Of a stretch of 64,000 bases of DNA, positions 1 through 9,538 are shown piece by piece. Source of the stretch: Sphingomonas sp. R-74633 (GTDB lineage: Bacteria; Pseudomonadota; Alphaproteobacteria; Sphingomonadales; Sphingomonadaceae); NCBI RefSeq assembly GCF_013416555.1, contig NZ_JACCFG010000003.1, forward strand, positions 558,001 to 622,000, in the 5' to 3' direction. Position 1 is the first letter of the stretch. Every line of letters begins with the position of its first letter. Under the pieces are notes generated by a model that worked only from the letters and a program-made list of their open reading frames with translations, had not been told where the DNA came from and did not search any database. The translations under genes were made by a program, and so were the position numbers.

Positions 1-151
1 CGGCGCTGAGGTGAAACTCGCTGGCGAACAGCGGCAGCAGCGGCTGGGCCGAATAGAGCAGCGAAAAGGTCGAGAAGCCCGCGAACAGCATCGCGAGCGT
101 CAATCGCCTATAGCCGGGGGTGCCGCGCGCGTAGCCGCCAGGTTCAGTCAT
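1..151 (-). CDS. MFS transporter, N-terminal fragment
   Basis: Only the first 50 residues lie in the window; the gene continues past the left edge. The reading frame opens with ATG at 151 and encodes MTEPGGYARG, then a first hydrophobic helix and the sequence SAQPLLPLFASEF, which is typical of the start of 12-helix major facilitator exporters of the YnfM/arabinose-efflux type. The substrate cannot be judged from this piece. It is divergent from the HNH endonuclease gene, with a 144-base gap between the two starts in which no gene is visible. Confidence 0.7.
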   Translation of the reverse strand, partial: MTEPGGYARGTPGYRRLTLAMLFAGFSTFSLLYSAQPLLPLFASEFHLSA

Positions 152-295
152 GGTTGGCCAACGCGTCTGAACCCCTCAAGTACACGGCGCACCTGCATTT
201 TTCGCAGCTACACTTCCTTATAGGGCAAGTGCGCAGCACATGCGGTGTCGAGGCCGGCTTGCCAAAGCCCGATCGGGGGCCATAGTCGGGCGCGC

Positions 296-1192
296 ATGGC
301 CAACGGCGTCTTCATTCACCGCGAGGACTCGATTTATCGGGACACGCCGGCCGTCAGCTATCATTTCCCCAAGCAATATCTCGAGCGGGCGCGGGCCTGT
401 ATCGGCGACTGGATTCTCTACTACGAGCCGGTGAAGGTGCGGCAGAGCCGCGGCTATTGGGCGATCGCTCGAGTGGAATCGGTCGTACCGGATCCGGATC
501 AGCCCGGCATGTATTATGCGATGATTGAGCCCGGCAGCTTCCTGCAATTCAGCACGCCGGTGCCATTTGTCCTTGATGGGACGGTGGTCGAGCGCGGCCT
601 GCTCAACGAGCAAGCAAAGATCTCCGGTCGTGCCCAGGCGGCGGTGCGCCCGATCTCGACCCAGGACTTCATCCGGATCGTCAACCTGGGCCTGCGCGAC
701 GAGGACGAGATGCTGCCCCGCCGGGACGAACCGGCGGCCGAGAATCGCGTGCGCGAGGACGGACCCGCCTTCCATTTCGAAGAGCGGGAGCGCGTCCAGC
801 AACTGGTTTCACGCCCGCTTCGGGATCGCGCCTTCCGCCGCACTGTGCTCGATGCCTATGACGCCCGGTGCGCGCTGACCGGTCTCAAGCTGATCAATGG
901 CGGCGGGCGCGCAGAAGCCGAAGCCGCACATATCCGCCCGGTCGAAGCCAATGGCCCGGACATCGTCTCCAACGGCCTGGCACTGTCGGGGACGGTGCAT
1001 TGGATGTTCGATCGTGGCTTGCTGTCGCTCGGCGACGATCTCTCGATCCTTGTCTCGCGCCACGTCAACGACCGCGACAGCATCATGGCGCTGCTCAATC
1101 GCTCGGGCCACGCCCGGCTTCCTGCGCGGGCGGCGGATCATCCGCATCCGCTGTTCCTCGGCTGGCATCGCGAAACCTGTTTCAAGGGCTGA
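296..1192 (+). CDS. HNH endonuclease with N-terminal PUA/EVE-like domain
   Basis: Protein of 298 residues. The C-terminal part looks like an HNH_2-type nuclease: Y188-DARC192-ALTG begins the fold, followed by AAHI with His212, Asn226 in VSNG and His235 in HWMFD, which form the H-N-H metal site. The N-terminal half (GDWILYYEP, GYWAIARVESV, PDPDQPG) resembles the beta-barrel of EVE/PUA domains that read modified bases. This would make it a possible modification-dependent (type IV-like) restriction nuclease, but that is inference from pattern only. ATG at 296 is preferred over an upstream alternative start at 245 because homology-like sequence begins just after it. It stands alone, with no methylase beside it. 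Confidence 0.75.
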   Translation: MANGVFIHREDSIYRDTPAVSYHFPKQYLERARACIGDWILYYEPVKVRQSRGYWAIARVESVVPDPDQPGMYYAMIEPGSFLQFSTPVPFVLDGTVVERGLLNEQAKISGRAQAAVRPISTQDFIRIVNLGLRDEDEMLPRRDEPAAENRVREDGPAFHFEERERVQQLVSRPLRDRAFRRTVLDAYDARCALTGLKLINGGGRAEAEAAHIRPVEANGPDIVSNGLALSGTVHWMFDRGLLSLGDDLSILVSRHVNDRDSIMALLNRSGHARLPARAADHPHPLFLGWHRETCFKG

Positions 1193-1264
1193 ATGCATCC
1201 GCTGCATTCGTATGTGTGCCGCATAACCATTGACGCTGCAGTGCAGCATGACCACTTGGCATCG

Positions 1265-2440
1265 ATGCACGCCCCCGCACCCCGAACTCACAATGTCGGC
1301 CTCGTCCATTTCGCCTTGGCGATGGGCGGCTTCGCGATCGGCACCACCGAATTCGCGACGATGAGTCTGGTGCCCTATATGGCGCAGGGCCTCGGGATCG
1401 ACGTGCCGTCCGCCGGCCATGTCATCAGCGCCTATGCGCTGGGCGTTGTGGTCGGCGCGCCGCTGATCGCGGTTGCCGGCGCCAAGCTGTCGCGGCGGTT
1501 CCTGCTGATCCTGCTGATGGCCAGCTTCGCGTTGTTCAATACGCTGAGCGCGCTGGCGCCGGACTATCACTGGCTGCTGCTCTTCCGTTTCCTTTCCGGC
1601 CTGCCGCACGGTGCCTATTTCGGCATTGCCGCCTTGGTCGCCGCGTCGCTGGTGCCCGCGAACAAGCGCTCGCAGGCGGTCGGGCGGATGATGCTCGGGC
1701 TGACCGTCGCGACGATCCTCGGCGTGCCGCTCGCCAACTGGCTGGGCCAGGCGGTGGGCTGGCGCTGGGGCTTTGTTGTGGTCGGCGTGCTCGCGCTGGC
1801 GACGGTGGCGCTGGTCGCCGCGCTCGCCCCGCGCGACCCGCCCCAGCATGGCGCGAGCCCGCTCAAGGAGCTCGGCGCGCTCGCCAATGGCCAGGTGTGG
1901 CTCACGCTCGGGATCAGCGCGATCGGCTTTGGCGGCATGTTCTGCGTCTATACCTATGTCGCCTCGACGCTGCTCGAAGTGACTAAGGCGCCGGCGAGCG
2001 TGATCCCGATCGTCCTGGCGATCTTCGGCGTCGGCGCGACCGCGGGCAGCATCATCGTGCCCAAGTTCGCCGATCGCGCACTGATGCCCACAGCAGCGGT
2101 GCTGCTGCTCGGCAGTGCGGTGGCGCTGGCGCTGTTCCCCTTCGCCGCCGGCCAGCTGTGGAGCCTGTCGCTCGATATCGCCGCGATCGGCTTCCTGGGC
2201 GCGCTGGGGGCGGTGCTGCAGACCCGGCTGATGGACGTCGCCGGCGAAGCGCAAGGGCTCGCGGCGTCGCTCAACCACTCCGCGTTCAACTTCGCCAATG
2301 CGCTCGGCCCCTGGCTGGGCGGCCTCGCCATCGCGGCGGGTTATGGCTGGACGTCGACCGGCTGGGTCGGGGCACTGCTCTCGCTCGGCGGGTTTGCGGT
2401 GCTGGTGGTGGCGGTGCTCGTCGAGCGCAGGAGCAGGTAA
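1265..2440 (+). CDS. MFS transporter (AraJ-like sugar/drug efflux family)
   Basis: A 391-residue integral membrane protein with about twelve hydrophobic helices. The opening GLVHFALAMGGFAIGTTEF and the following TMSLVPYMAQGLGI are characteristic of the AraJ/PbuE/YdhP branch of major facilitator exporters, which expel sugars, purines or drugs; the substrate is not readable here. ATG at 1265 is chosen because the upstream in-frame codons (from 1193) do not resemble the family. Its last 100 bases run antisense to the 3' end of nhaA, so the two convergent genes overlap. Confidence 0.85.
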   Translation: MHAPAPRTHNVGLVHFALAMGGFAIGTTEFATMSLVPYMAQGLGIDVPSAGHVISAYALGVVVGAPLIAVAGAKLSRRFLLILLMASFALFNTLSALAPDYHWLLLFRFLSGLPHGAYFGIAALVAASLVPANKRSQAVGRMMLGLTVATILGVPLANWLGQAVGWRWGFVVVGVLALATVALVAALAPRDPPQHGASPLKELGALANGQVWLTLGISAIGFGGMFCVYTYVASTLLEVTKAPASVIPIVLAIFGVGATAGSIIVPKFADRALMPTAAVLLLGSAVALALFPFAAGQLWSLSLDIAAIGFLGALGAVLQTRLMDVAGEAQGLAASLNHSAFNFANALGPWLGGLAIAAGYGWTSTGWVGALLSLGGFAVLVVAVLVERRSR

Positions 2441-3627
2441 CCGGCGAGCGCCGACAGGATCGATCCAGCGAGCACGCCGATCTTGACGTGATCGATCAGC
2501 TCGGGCCGGTCCGGGAAGGCGAGGCCGCCGATGAACAGGCTCATCGTGAAGCCGATGCCGGCGAGCAGCGAGATGCCGTAGACCTGGCGCCAGCCGCCGG
2601 GCTTGCTGGCAAAGCCGGTGCGCACCGCGATCCAGATGCCGCCGAAGATGCCCAGCTGCTTGCCGGCGAACAGCCCCAGCGCGATGCCCAGCGGCAGCGG
2701 CTCGAGCAGCACGCCGGGGGACATGCCGGTCAGCGAAACACCGGCATTGGCGAAGCCGAACAGCGGCACGATCAGATAGGCCGACCAGGGATGCAGCGCG
2801 TGCTCGAGCCGGTGCAGCGGCGAGTGCGCGGCATCGGGCGCGGCGGGCGAGGGGACGATCGGGATCATCATCGCCGCCGCGACCCCGGCGACCGTGGCGT
2901 GCACGCCCGACAGGAAGACCAGAACCCACAGCAGCACCGCGAGCAGCAGGTAGGGCGCAAGGCTGCGCACGCCGCTGCGGTTGAGCGCATACATCGCCGC
3001 GAGCACGATCGCCGCCCCCGCCAGCGCCAGCAGGCTGATATGCGCGGTATAGGCCAGCGCGATGATCGCCACCGCACCCATGTCGTCGACGATCGCCACG
3101 GTAGTGAGGAACAGCTTGAGCGAAGCGGGCACGCGGCTGCCGAGCAGCGCGAGGACCCCAATCGCGAACGCGATGTCGGTCGCCGCCGGGATCGCCCAGC
3201 CTTGGCTCAGCCCCGGGGTGCCCGCAGTGATCGCCAGATAGATCAGCGCCGGACCGACCATGCCCGCCGCCGCGGCCACCACCGGCAGGCGTCGCCGCTC
3301 CCAGCTCGCCAGCCGCCCGTCGACGAACTCGCGCTTGATCTCCAGCCCGACGAGCAGGAAGAAGATCGCCATCAGCCCGTCGTTGATCCACAGATGCACG
3401 GTCATCGGGCCATGCGCGGCGGAGAGCGTTGGCCCCACAACCATGTGCAGCAGATGGAAATAGGTGGTGGCGACCGCCGGCACATTGGCGGCGACCATCG
3501 CCAGGATCGCGGCGACGATCAGGAAGATGCCGCCCGCCGCTTCGCTCTTGAGGAAGTCGCGCAGTGCCGATTCCGCGTTGCTCGCGGCTTCGGCGACCGC
3601 TTCGATTTCCTCCTCGAGCTTGCTCAT
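2341..3627 (-). CDS. nhaA: Na+/H+ antiporter NhaA
   Basis: Inner-membrane sodium/proton antiporter of 428 residues. It shows the family blocks: an initial membrane helix after [27 protein letters not shown], the [15 protein letters not shown] segment with the ion-site aspartate, and [16 protein letters not shown] with the paired aspartates. It starts at ATG 3627, four bases inside the lysK stop (ATGA), so translation is probably coupled to lysK. The family is usually about 390 residues; the extra hydrophilic Ser/Thr/Pro-rich tail (about the last 33 codons) is read from the strand opposite the MFS gene at 2341-2440. Confidence 0.95.
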   Translation of the reverse strand: MSKLEEEIEAVAEAASNAESALRDFLKSEAAGGIFLIVAAILAMVAANVPAVATTYFHLLHMVVGPTLSAAHGPMTVHLWINDGLMAIFFLLVGLEIKREFVDGRLASWERRRLPVVAAAAGMVGPALIYLAITAGTPGLSQGWAIPAATDIAFAIGVLALLGSRVPASLKLFLTTVAIVDDMGAVAIIALAYTAHISLLALAGAAIVLAAMYALNRSGVRSLAPYLLLAVLLWVLVFLSGVHATVAGVAAAMMIPIVPSPAAPDAAHSPLHRLEHALHPWSAYLIVPLFGFANAGVSLTGMSPGVLLEPLPLGIALGLFAGKQLGIFGGIWIAVRTGFASKPGGWRQVYGISLLAGIGFTMSLFIGGLAFPDRPELIDHVKIGVLAGSILSALAGYLLLRSTSTATTSTANPPSESSAPTQPVDVQP

Positions 3628-5201
3628 GCCCTGGCGAGCGCCTCGGCGATCAGCTTGCGGCTGTTCTCGATCCCGTAGAGCGCGATGAAGCTGCCCATGC
3701 GGGGCCCCTGCTCGCTGCCGAGCAACGTCTCATAGAGCGCCTTGAACCAGTCGCGCAGATTCTCGAACGCGTCGGTCTTGCCGATCTCATAGACGATGTT
3801 CTGGATGTCCTCGGCCGAGGCATCCTCGGGCAATTCGGCGAGCTGTGCGTCGAGCTGGCGCAGCGCGCCCGCCTCGGCTTCGCTCGGCGCGCGGCGCTGG
3901 AGCGTAGGCTCGACGAAATCCTTCGCATAGCGGATCGCATAGCCGACCATCCGGTCGAGCTCGGGATGGCTCTCCGGCGACAGGTCTGGCGAATAGCGGC
4001 GCAGGAAGCCCCAGATCGTCTCGCGATTGCCCACGCCCGGCAGGCTGACCAGGTTGAGCAGCAGCCCAAAGGTCACCGGCAGAGTCTCGGCCGGCACGTT
4101 CCCATTGTGGATATGGTGCACCGGGTTGCCGAGCTTCTGCGCGAGTTCCTGGGTCGGATAGTTCGCGCGGAACTGCCAATATTCCTCGATCGCGCGCGGG
4201 ATCAGCCCGAGATGCAGCGACTTGGCCTTTTTGGGTTCACGATAGATGTAGAACGACAAGCTCTCATCCGGCCCATAGGTCAGCCACTCGTCGATCGACA
4301 GGCCATTGCCCTTGGACTTGGAGATCTTCTCGCCCTTGGCATCGAGGAACAGCTCGTAGATCAGCCCCTCGGGCTTCCGCCCGCCCAGCACCTGGGCGAT
4401 CTTGCCGCTCTGCACGCCGCTGTCGATCAGATCCTTGCCGTACATCTCATAATCGACGCCGAGTGCTGCCCAGCGCATGCCCCAGTCGGGCTTCCACTGG
4501 AGCTTGGCCTGGCCGCCGAAGATCGACTGTTCGATCGTCTCGCCTTCATCGACGAAGCGGATGATCCCGGCTTCGGCATCAACCACCTCGACCGGCACCT
4601 GCAGCACCACGCCCGACTTGGGGCTCACCGGCAGCACCGGCGAATAGGTCGCTGCGCGCTCGGCACGCAGCGTCGGCAGCATCACGTCCATGATCGCCGA
4701 ATAGTTGCGCAGCACCGTGCGCAGCGTGTCGTCAAAGCGGCCCGAACCATAATAGTCGGTCGATGAGGCGAACTCATATTCGAAGCCGAAGCGGTCGAGG
4801 AATTCGCGCAGCATCGCGTTGTTGTGCGCGGCGAAGCTGTCGAACTTTTCGAACGGATCGGGGATGCGCGACAAGGGCTTGCCGAGATGCGCGGCGAGCA
4901 GCGCCTGGTTGGGCACATTGTCGGGCACCTTGCGCAGCCCGTCCATGTCGTCGCTGAACGCAATCAGCCGCGTCTTGTGGCCGGTCATTTCCTCATAGGC
5001 GTGGCGCACCATCGTGGTGCGCAGCACTTCCTGGAAGGTGCCGATATGCGGCAGACCCGAAGGACCATAGCCGGTCTCGAACAGCACCGGCGAACCGTCG
5101 GGCTTGCCGTCCGGATAGCGTTTGACGAGCTTGCGCGCCTCTTCATAGGGCCAGGCCTTGGACTCGAATGCGGCGGCGCGCAGGGTAGCTTCGTCTGTCA
5201 T
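3624..5201 (-). CDS. lysK: Lysyl-tRNA synthetase, class I
   Basis: Charges tRNA-Lys with lysine in the cytoplasm. At 525 residues it has the class I (archaeal-type) LysRS layout and not the class II LysS fold: a HIGH-type motif PHIGT at residues 51-55, and KISKSKG at 292-298 as the KMSKS equivalent. Class I LysRS is normal in Alphaproteobacteria. The start ATG at 5201 gives [10 protein letters not shown], the usual N-terminus. The stop overlaps the nhaA start by four bases, so the two genes form an operon of unlike functions. Confidence 0.95.
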   Translation of the reverse strand: MTDEATLRAAAFESKAWPYEEARKLVKRYPDGKPDGSPVLFETGYGPSGLPHIGTFQEVLRTTMVRHAYEEMTGHKTRLIAFSDDMDGLRKVPDNVPNQALLAAHLGKPLSRIPDPFEKFDSFAAHNNAMLREFLDRFGFEYEFASSTDYYGSGRFDDTLRTVLRNYSAIMDVMLPTLRAERAATYSPVLPVSPKSGVVLQVPVEVVDAEAGIIRFVDEGETIEQSIFGGQAKLQWKPDWGMRWAALGVDYEMYGKDLIDSGVQSGKIAQVLGGRKPEGLIYELFLDAKGEKISKSKGNGLSIDEWLTYGPDESLSFYIYREPKKAKSLHLGLIPRAIEEYWQFRANYPTQELAQKLGNPVHHIHNGNVPAETLPVTFGLLLNLVSLPGVGNRETIWGFLRRYSPDLSPESHPELDRMVGYAIRYAKDFVEPTLQRRAPSEAEAGALRQLDAQLAELPEDASAEDIQNIVYEIGKTDAFENLRDWFKALYETLLGSEQGPRMGSFIALYGIENSRKLIAEALARA

Positions 5202-5247
5202 GGTTCTGGCGCGATAGCGAAGAGCGGCGCCGGGGGCCAGACTCGGG

Positions 5248-5652
5248 TTAGTTGCCCTCGCGCTCCCAGACCGTGCATTTCGCGATCCAATGCTCCAGCG
5301 CGACGATCAACTGGACATAGGACCTGGTCTCGAAGCTGTGGATGTCTTCGGCCTTGTCGTCGAAGTCGAAGGGCAGGTCCTGCCGACGGCGGCCTTTCTC
5401 GGTGCGCGGCCAAGGCTGGTAGATCACATTCAGGTGGAAACAGCCCGCCGGATCGAACTCGGGCGAGAAGGCCACGTCGATCGCGAAGCGGCGCGCCTTG
5501 TTGACAGCGTAGAAAACCGAAGACCCGCCGTAATACCCGTCTTCCACCCGCCCCGTCGTCGAGAGCTCGTTCCACGCGATCGCCCAGCCCGCCGGGATGC
5601 GCAGCGGCTGGAGCTCGCGATAAGCTGGCGAATTGGGGAAAAGCTCGTGCAT
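5248..5652 (-). CDS. Conserved-looking hypothetical protein
   Basis: A soluble protein of 134 residues starting at ATG 5652 ([13 protein letters not shown]); a start further upstream at 5730 is possible but its extra residues look like noise. The composition (many aromatic residues, balanced charge, [10 protein letters not shown] and [15 protein letters not shown]) is that of a real folded protein. I do not recognise the family. No signal peptide or membrane helix is visible. It lies just upstream of lysK on the same strand with a 46-base gap, and its start faces the PH-like membrane protein gene across a 102-base divergent gap. Confidence 0.7.
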   Translation of the reverse strand: MHELFPNSPAYRELQPLRIPAGWAIAWNELSTTGRVEDGYYGGSSVFYAVNKARRFAIDVAFSPEFDPAGCFHLNVIYQPWPRTEKGRRRQDLPFDFDDKAEDIHSFETRSYVQLIVALEHWIAKCTVWEREGN

Positions 5653-5754
5653 CCCCGTCTTATGGCGCGGCCCGGCGACACGGGGCAGAGCAAAAAGAGT
5701 TTCGCCCGCCTCCTTCCCTTTGCCGTGCAAGCAAGGCTAGAACGAAAGGCGTAC

Positions 5755-6828
5755 ATGACATCTGGTTCCGACCTTGACGCCAGCCATGGCGATGCGCCGC
5801 GCGGCCCCGCGTTGTGGGAAGGGCGCGCCACACCGGGGCCGGCGCTGGCGAAGTTGCTCCCTGGTGTCATCCTCCTCGCGATCTTCGCGGCGCTGACCCT
5901 CCTCTTCATGCTCAATCCGGCGCCCAAATATCTTCGGATCCGCGGTGTCGGCGGCTGGGAGCAATATCCGCTCGATCCGGGCGCTGCGATGCTGCTCCCC
6001 GGCGCGATCCTCTTCATCCTCGCCGTCGTCATCTGCGTGGCCGTCGCGGCGACGATGAAGGCGGTGCGGCAGCGCTACCGCATCGACGGCCGCACCGCGG
6101 AAGTGGCGGCGGACGGCGTGATAGCCGGCATCGCGATTTCCGACATACGCCGCGTCTCGGCGTCGGAGGTCCTGGGCTGGCAGCGAGTGCGGATCACCGG
6201 CGTCAACCGGCAGCGCATCGAGATGCTGCTCGGCGCGGAAGATGCGGTGCACGTGCTTTCGGTGCTGCAGGGGCTGGGCGTGCCGTGCGGCGCGCTCGAT
6301 GCGATCGAGCTGCCTGCCAGCAAGCCCAGGCTCGCCACCGGTGAACCGGTGCGCTGGCGGGGGCGGCCCGGCCTGGCTTCGTTCGACAAGGGCCGGGCGA
6401 TCAGCGTGGTCGGCATCCTGCTGCCCTTCGCGATATTCGTCGGCGTGCTCCTCTGGCTGTGGGGAAGCGACCCCGAACCCTTTTTCGGCCTGATGCTGAC
6501 GGTCTTCGTGCTCACGCTGTTCGGCTGGCCGTCTTTGGCCGCGCTAATCACCTATTCCGGGCGGCTGCGCGTCTGGCTGTTCGATGCGTTCGGCGCCGTT
6601 GTGGTGACCGACCGGCGTATCGCCTGGGCAGCGCCCGGCTCCGGCCACTTCTACCGCGAACTGATGCTCTCCGAGCTCGTCGATGCCGCGATCGTCGAGC
6701 AACGCGGGCGCCGCGCCTGGATCGCCCTGACCGTGCGCAAGGGCGCGCAGGATGTGCGCGAGCAGGACCTGCGCGGCGTGCCCGATGCCGAAGCTTTCCT
6801 CGCCGCGGTGGACCTGCGCGCGCGATGA
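5755..6828 (+). CDS. Membrane protein with two PH-like domains
   Basis: A 357-residue protein of unknown role. It has four predicted membrane helices in two pairs (about residues 34-53, 78-101, 217-236 and 243-265). Each pair is followed by a soluble beta-rich segment. The second of these (from about 280, AVVVTDRRIAWAAP then LSELVDAAI) closely matches the opening of bacterial PH (bPH) domains; the first (about 103-175) looks like a diverged copy. ATG 5755 has AAAGG eight to ten bases upstream. The stop TGA overlaps the start of the DinG-like helicase gene (ATGA), which suggests coupled translation. Confidence 0.75.
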   Translation: MTSGSDLDASHGDAPRGPALWEGRATPGPALAKLLPGVILLAIFAALTLLFMLNPAPKYLRIRGVGGWEQYPLDPGAAMLLPGAILFILAVVICVAVAATMKAVRQRYRIDGRTAEVAADGVIAGIAISDIRRVSASEVLGWQRVRITGVNRQRIEMLLGAEDAVHVLSVLQGLGVPCGALDAIELPASKPRLATGEPVRWRGRPGLASFDKGRAISVVGILLPFAIFVGVLLWLWGSDPEPFFGLMLTVFVLTLFGWPSLAALITYSGRLRVWLFDAFGAVVVTDRRIAWAAPGSGHFYRELMLSELVDAAIVEQRGRRAWIALTVRKGAQDVREQDLRGVPDAEAFLAAVDLRAR

Positions 6829-9527
6829 GCCTCCCCTATCCAGCCCTTCACGCCAGCCATGGCGGCGTCTGGCTCGCCACGCCGGAGGGCGAATGCCGCG
6901 CGATCAGCCGGGGCGAGGCGATCCGCATTGCCGCGGATACGCCGGTGATCCTGCTCAACGCGCCGCTGATCGGCCAGCGGCTCGGCTATGCGGAGCTGTC
7001 GGGCCTCGATCTGCTCGAGCTGTTCGCCTTCCTGCATCCGGCGCGCTTCATGGTGCCGACGCCCAAGGGGCTCGCCCGCGTCACCGGGCTCGGCGCACCG
7101 GAAACCGATACCGAAGTCGCGCCGTTCCTGCGCCAGGCGGCCGAGGCATTGATCGCGCTGGCCAAGGGCGAGTGGCCCGAGCGCGAGGGCGCCTGGCACG
7201 GCGTGCAATCGCTGTTCCGCCTGCGCTGGCCTTGGGCGCCGGCGCTTTCTCAGGCCATCGCCAAGCCCGAACGCGCCGAGCGCTGGCTGTTCTCGAAGCT
7301 GCCCGAATGGACCGAACAGCCGCCACGCGTGCCGCCGCGCACCGTGACGCTGAGCGATACCGACATTGCCGAGCGGCTTGCGCGGCTCACCGGCAGCGGT
7401 GCCGAGCGCCGCCAGGGCCAGCGCGACTATGCCGCCGCGGCCGCGGGCGCCTTCGCCCCGCGCGACATGCGCGAATCGCCCAATGTCGTGCTGGCCGAGG
7501 CCGGCACGGGCATTGGCAAGACACTCGGCTATCTTGCCCCCGCCTCGCTCTGGGCCGAGCAGGCCGGCGGCGCGGTGTGGGTTTCCACCTTCACCAAGGC
7601 GCTGCAGCGGCAATTGGGGCATGAGGGTGAGCGGCTGGTCCCCGATGCCGAGCTGCGCAAGAAGAAGATCGTAACCCGCAAGGGCCGCGAGAATTACGCT
7701 TGCCTGCTCAATCTCGAGGATGCGCTGCAGGGCGGATTCCAGGGGCGCGCGGCGATCCTTGCACAGCTGGTGGCGCGCTGGGCGGCCTATACGGCGGACG
7801 GCGACATGATCGGCGGCGATCTGCCCGGCTGGCTGCCCACTTTGTTCCGCCGCAACGGCTCGACCGCACTCACCGATCGCCGCGGCGAGTGCATCTATGC
7901 CGGCTGCCCGCACTACCGGAAATGCTTCATCGAGCGCGCCGCCCGCGCCTCCGCCGACGCCGACATCGTCATCGCCAATCACGCGCTGGTGATGGTCAAC
8001 GCGGCACGCGGGCGCGAAACGGCGAGCCGCCCCACCCGCTATGTCTTCGACGAGGGGCATCATCTGTTCGATGCCGCCGACGCGATGTTCGCCGCCGCGC
8101 TCACTGGTCAGGAAGCGATCGAGATCCGCCGCTGGGTCACCGGCCCCGAATCGGGCTCGCGCGGAAGACGCCGGGGTCTCGCCGCGCGCCTGTCCGACGT
8201 CGCCAGTTATGACGATGAAGGCGGCGGGGCGATTTCGGAGGCCGTCGATGCTGCGCGCGCGTTGCCGAGCGACGGCTGGCTCCAGCGCCTCAACGAAGGC
8301 GAGCCCTTCGGCCCCGTCGAGCATCTCCTCGCGGCGGTGCGCGGGCTGGTCTACGCCCGTGACGTCAATGGCGCCGCCGACGCCGGCTATGGGCTGGAGA
8401 CCGAACTGGCCGAGCCCGACGGCGCGCTGGTCGATGCGGCAGGGCCTGCCGGCGAAGCGCTCGATGCGCTGCTCCGCCCGCTCGTCCATCTTGGCCGACG
8501 CCTCGAAGCGGTGCTCACCGAAGCGCCCGACTGGATGGACAGCCAGGCCCGTGCCCGGATCGAAGGCGCGGTCGCCTCGCTCGGCTGGCGTGCCGATACT
8601 GTCGGCGCCTGGCTCGCGCTGATCGCGCGGATCGGCGGTCCGGCCGATTCGGCGTTCGTCGACTGGCTCGCGGTCGATCGTGTCGAGGGCCGCGAATATG
8701 ATGTCGGGCTGCATCGCCACTGGCTCGATCCCTCCAAGCCGTTCGCCGAAACCGTATTGAAGCAGGCACATGGCGCGCTGGTCACCTCCGCGACGCTGCG
8801 CGCGGGCGGCGACTGGGAGGTGGCCGAAGCGCGATCGGGCGCGGTCCATCTGATGCGCCCCGCCCAGCGCTTCGAAGCGGTCAGCCCGTTCAACTATGCC
8901 GAACAGGCAGAGGTGCTGATCGTCACTGATGTGAAGCGCGGCGACATGCCCGCGCTCGCCAATGCCTATGCCCGGCTGGTCGTCGCCGCCGAAGGGGGCA
9001 CGCTCGGCCTGTTCACGGCGATCCGGCGCCTGCGCGCCGTCCATGCGCGAATCGCCGATCGGCTGGCGCGCGAGGGGCTGCCGCTGCTCGCCCAACATGT
9101 CGACCCGATCGACACCGGCACTTTGGTCGACATCTTCCGCGACGATCCGCGCGCCTCGCTGCTCGGCACCGATGCGCTGCGCGATGGGGTGGATGTCCCC
9201 GGTGATTCGCTGCGGCTGGTGGTGATGGAGGGGATTCCCTGGCCCAAGCCGAGCGTGCTTCACGCCGCGCGGCGATTGGCCGGGGGCGGCACCGCCTATG
9301 ACGACCGCATCGTCCGCGCCCGTCTTGCTCAGGCGTTCGGCCGGCTGATTCGCCGTGCCGACGATCGCGGCACCTTCGTCCTGCTCTCAGCCGCCAGCCC
9401 GTCGCGGCTGCTCGACGCCTTTCCGCCGGGCACGCGAGTGACGCGCGTCACGCTCGATCAGGCCGTCGAGCGGGTTCGGCTTTCCTTGTCGGCGAAGCTG
9501 GGGCAAGAGGCCCCCGCGAACGCCTGA
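6825..9527 (+). CDS. dinG: DinG-type ATP-dependent DNA helicase with Fe-S cluster
   Basis: Superfamily 2 helicase of 900 residues, XPD/DinG branch, expected to unwind DNA or R-loop structures. Walker A is AEAGTGIGKT with Lys232, and the Walker B box is DEGH at 409-412. Between them are four cysteines spaced as a 4Fe-4S ligand set (Cys293, Cys356, Cys361, Cys367). The first 200 residues form an extra N-terminal region that ordinary E. coli DinG lacks; versions like this are common in Alphaproteobacteria. The start ATG at 6825 overlaps the stop of the PH-like membrane protein. The gene symbol is by family, not proven orthology. Confidence 0.88.
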   Translation: MSLPYPALHASHGGVWLATPEGECRAISRGEAIRIAADTPVILLNAPLIGQRLGYAELSGLDLLELFAFLHPARFMVPTPKGLARVTGLGAPETDTEVAPFLRQAAEALIALAKGEWPEREGAWHGVQSLFRLRWPWAPALSQAIAKPERAERWLFSKLPEWTEQPPRVPPRTVTLSDTDIAERLARLTGSGAERRQGQRDYAAAAAGAFAPRDMRESPNVVLAEAGTGIGKTLGYLAPASLWAEQAGGAVWVSTFTKALQRQLGHEGERLVPDAELRKKKIVTRKGRENYACLLNLEDALQGGFQGRAAILAQLVARWAAYTADGDMIGGDLPGWLPTLFRRNGSTALTDRRGECIYAGCPHYRKCFIERAARASADADIVIANHALVMVNAARGRETASRPTRYVFDEGHHLFDAADAMFAAALTGQEAIEIRRWVTGPESGSRGRRRGLAARLSDVASYDDEGGGAISEAVDAARALPSDGWLQRLNEGEPFGPVEHLLAAVRGLVYARDVNGAADAGYGLETELAEPDGALVDAAGPAGEALDALLRPLVHLGRRLEAVLTEAPDWMDSQARARIEGAVASLGWRADTVGAWLALIARIGGPADSAFVDWLAVDRVEGREYDVGLHRHWLDPSKPFAETVLKQAHGALVTSATLRAGGDWEVAEARSGAVHLMRPAQRFEAVSPFNYAEQAEVLIVTDVKRGDMPALANAYARLVVAAEGGTLGLFTAIRRLRAVHARIADRLAREGLPLLAQHVDPIDTGTLVDIFRDDPRASLLGTDALRDGVDVPGDSLRLVVMEGIPWPKPSVLHAARRLAGGGTAYDDRIVRARLAQAFGRLIRRADDRGTFVLLSAASPSRLLDAFPPGTRVTRVTLDQAVERVRLSLSAKLGQEAPANA

Positions 9528-9538
9528 CCGGGGATTCC

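Noticed and set aside
809..3391. 860-codon open frame on the minus strand
   Set aside because: It runs antisense to the HNH and MFS genes and out of frame through nhaA, and its composition (Arg, Gly, Gln and Asp runs) is that of a shadow frame in GC-rich DNA.
6651..9263. 870-codon open frame antisense to the DinG gene
   Set aside because: The plus-strand frame has clear helicase motifs; the antisense frame has none and is a codon-bias shadow.
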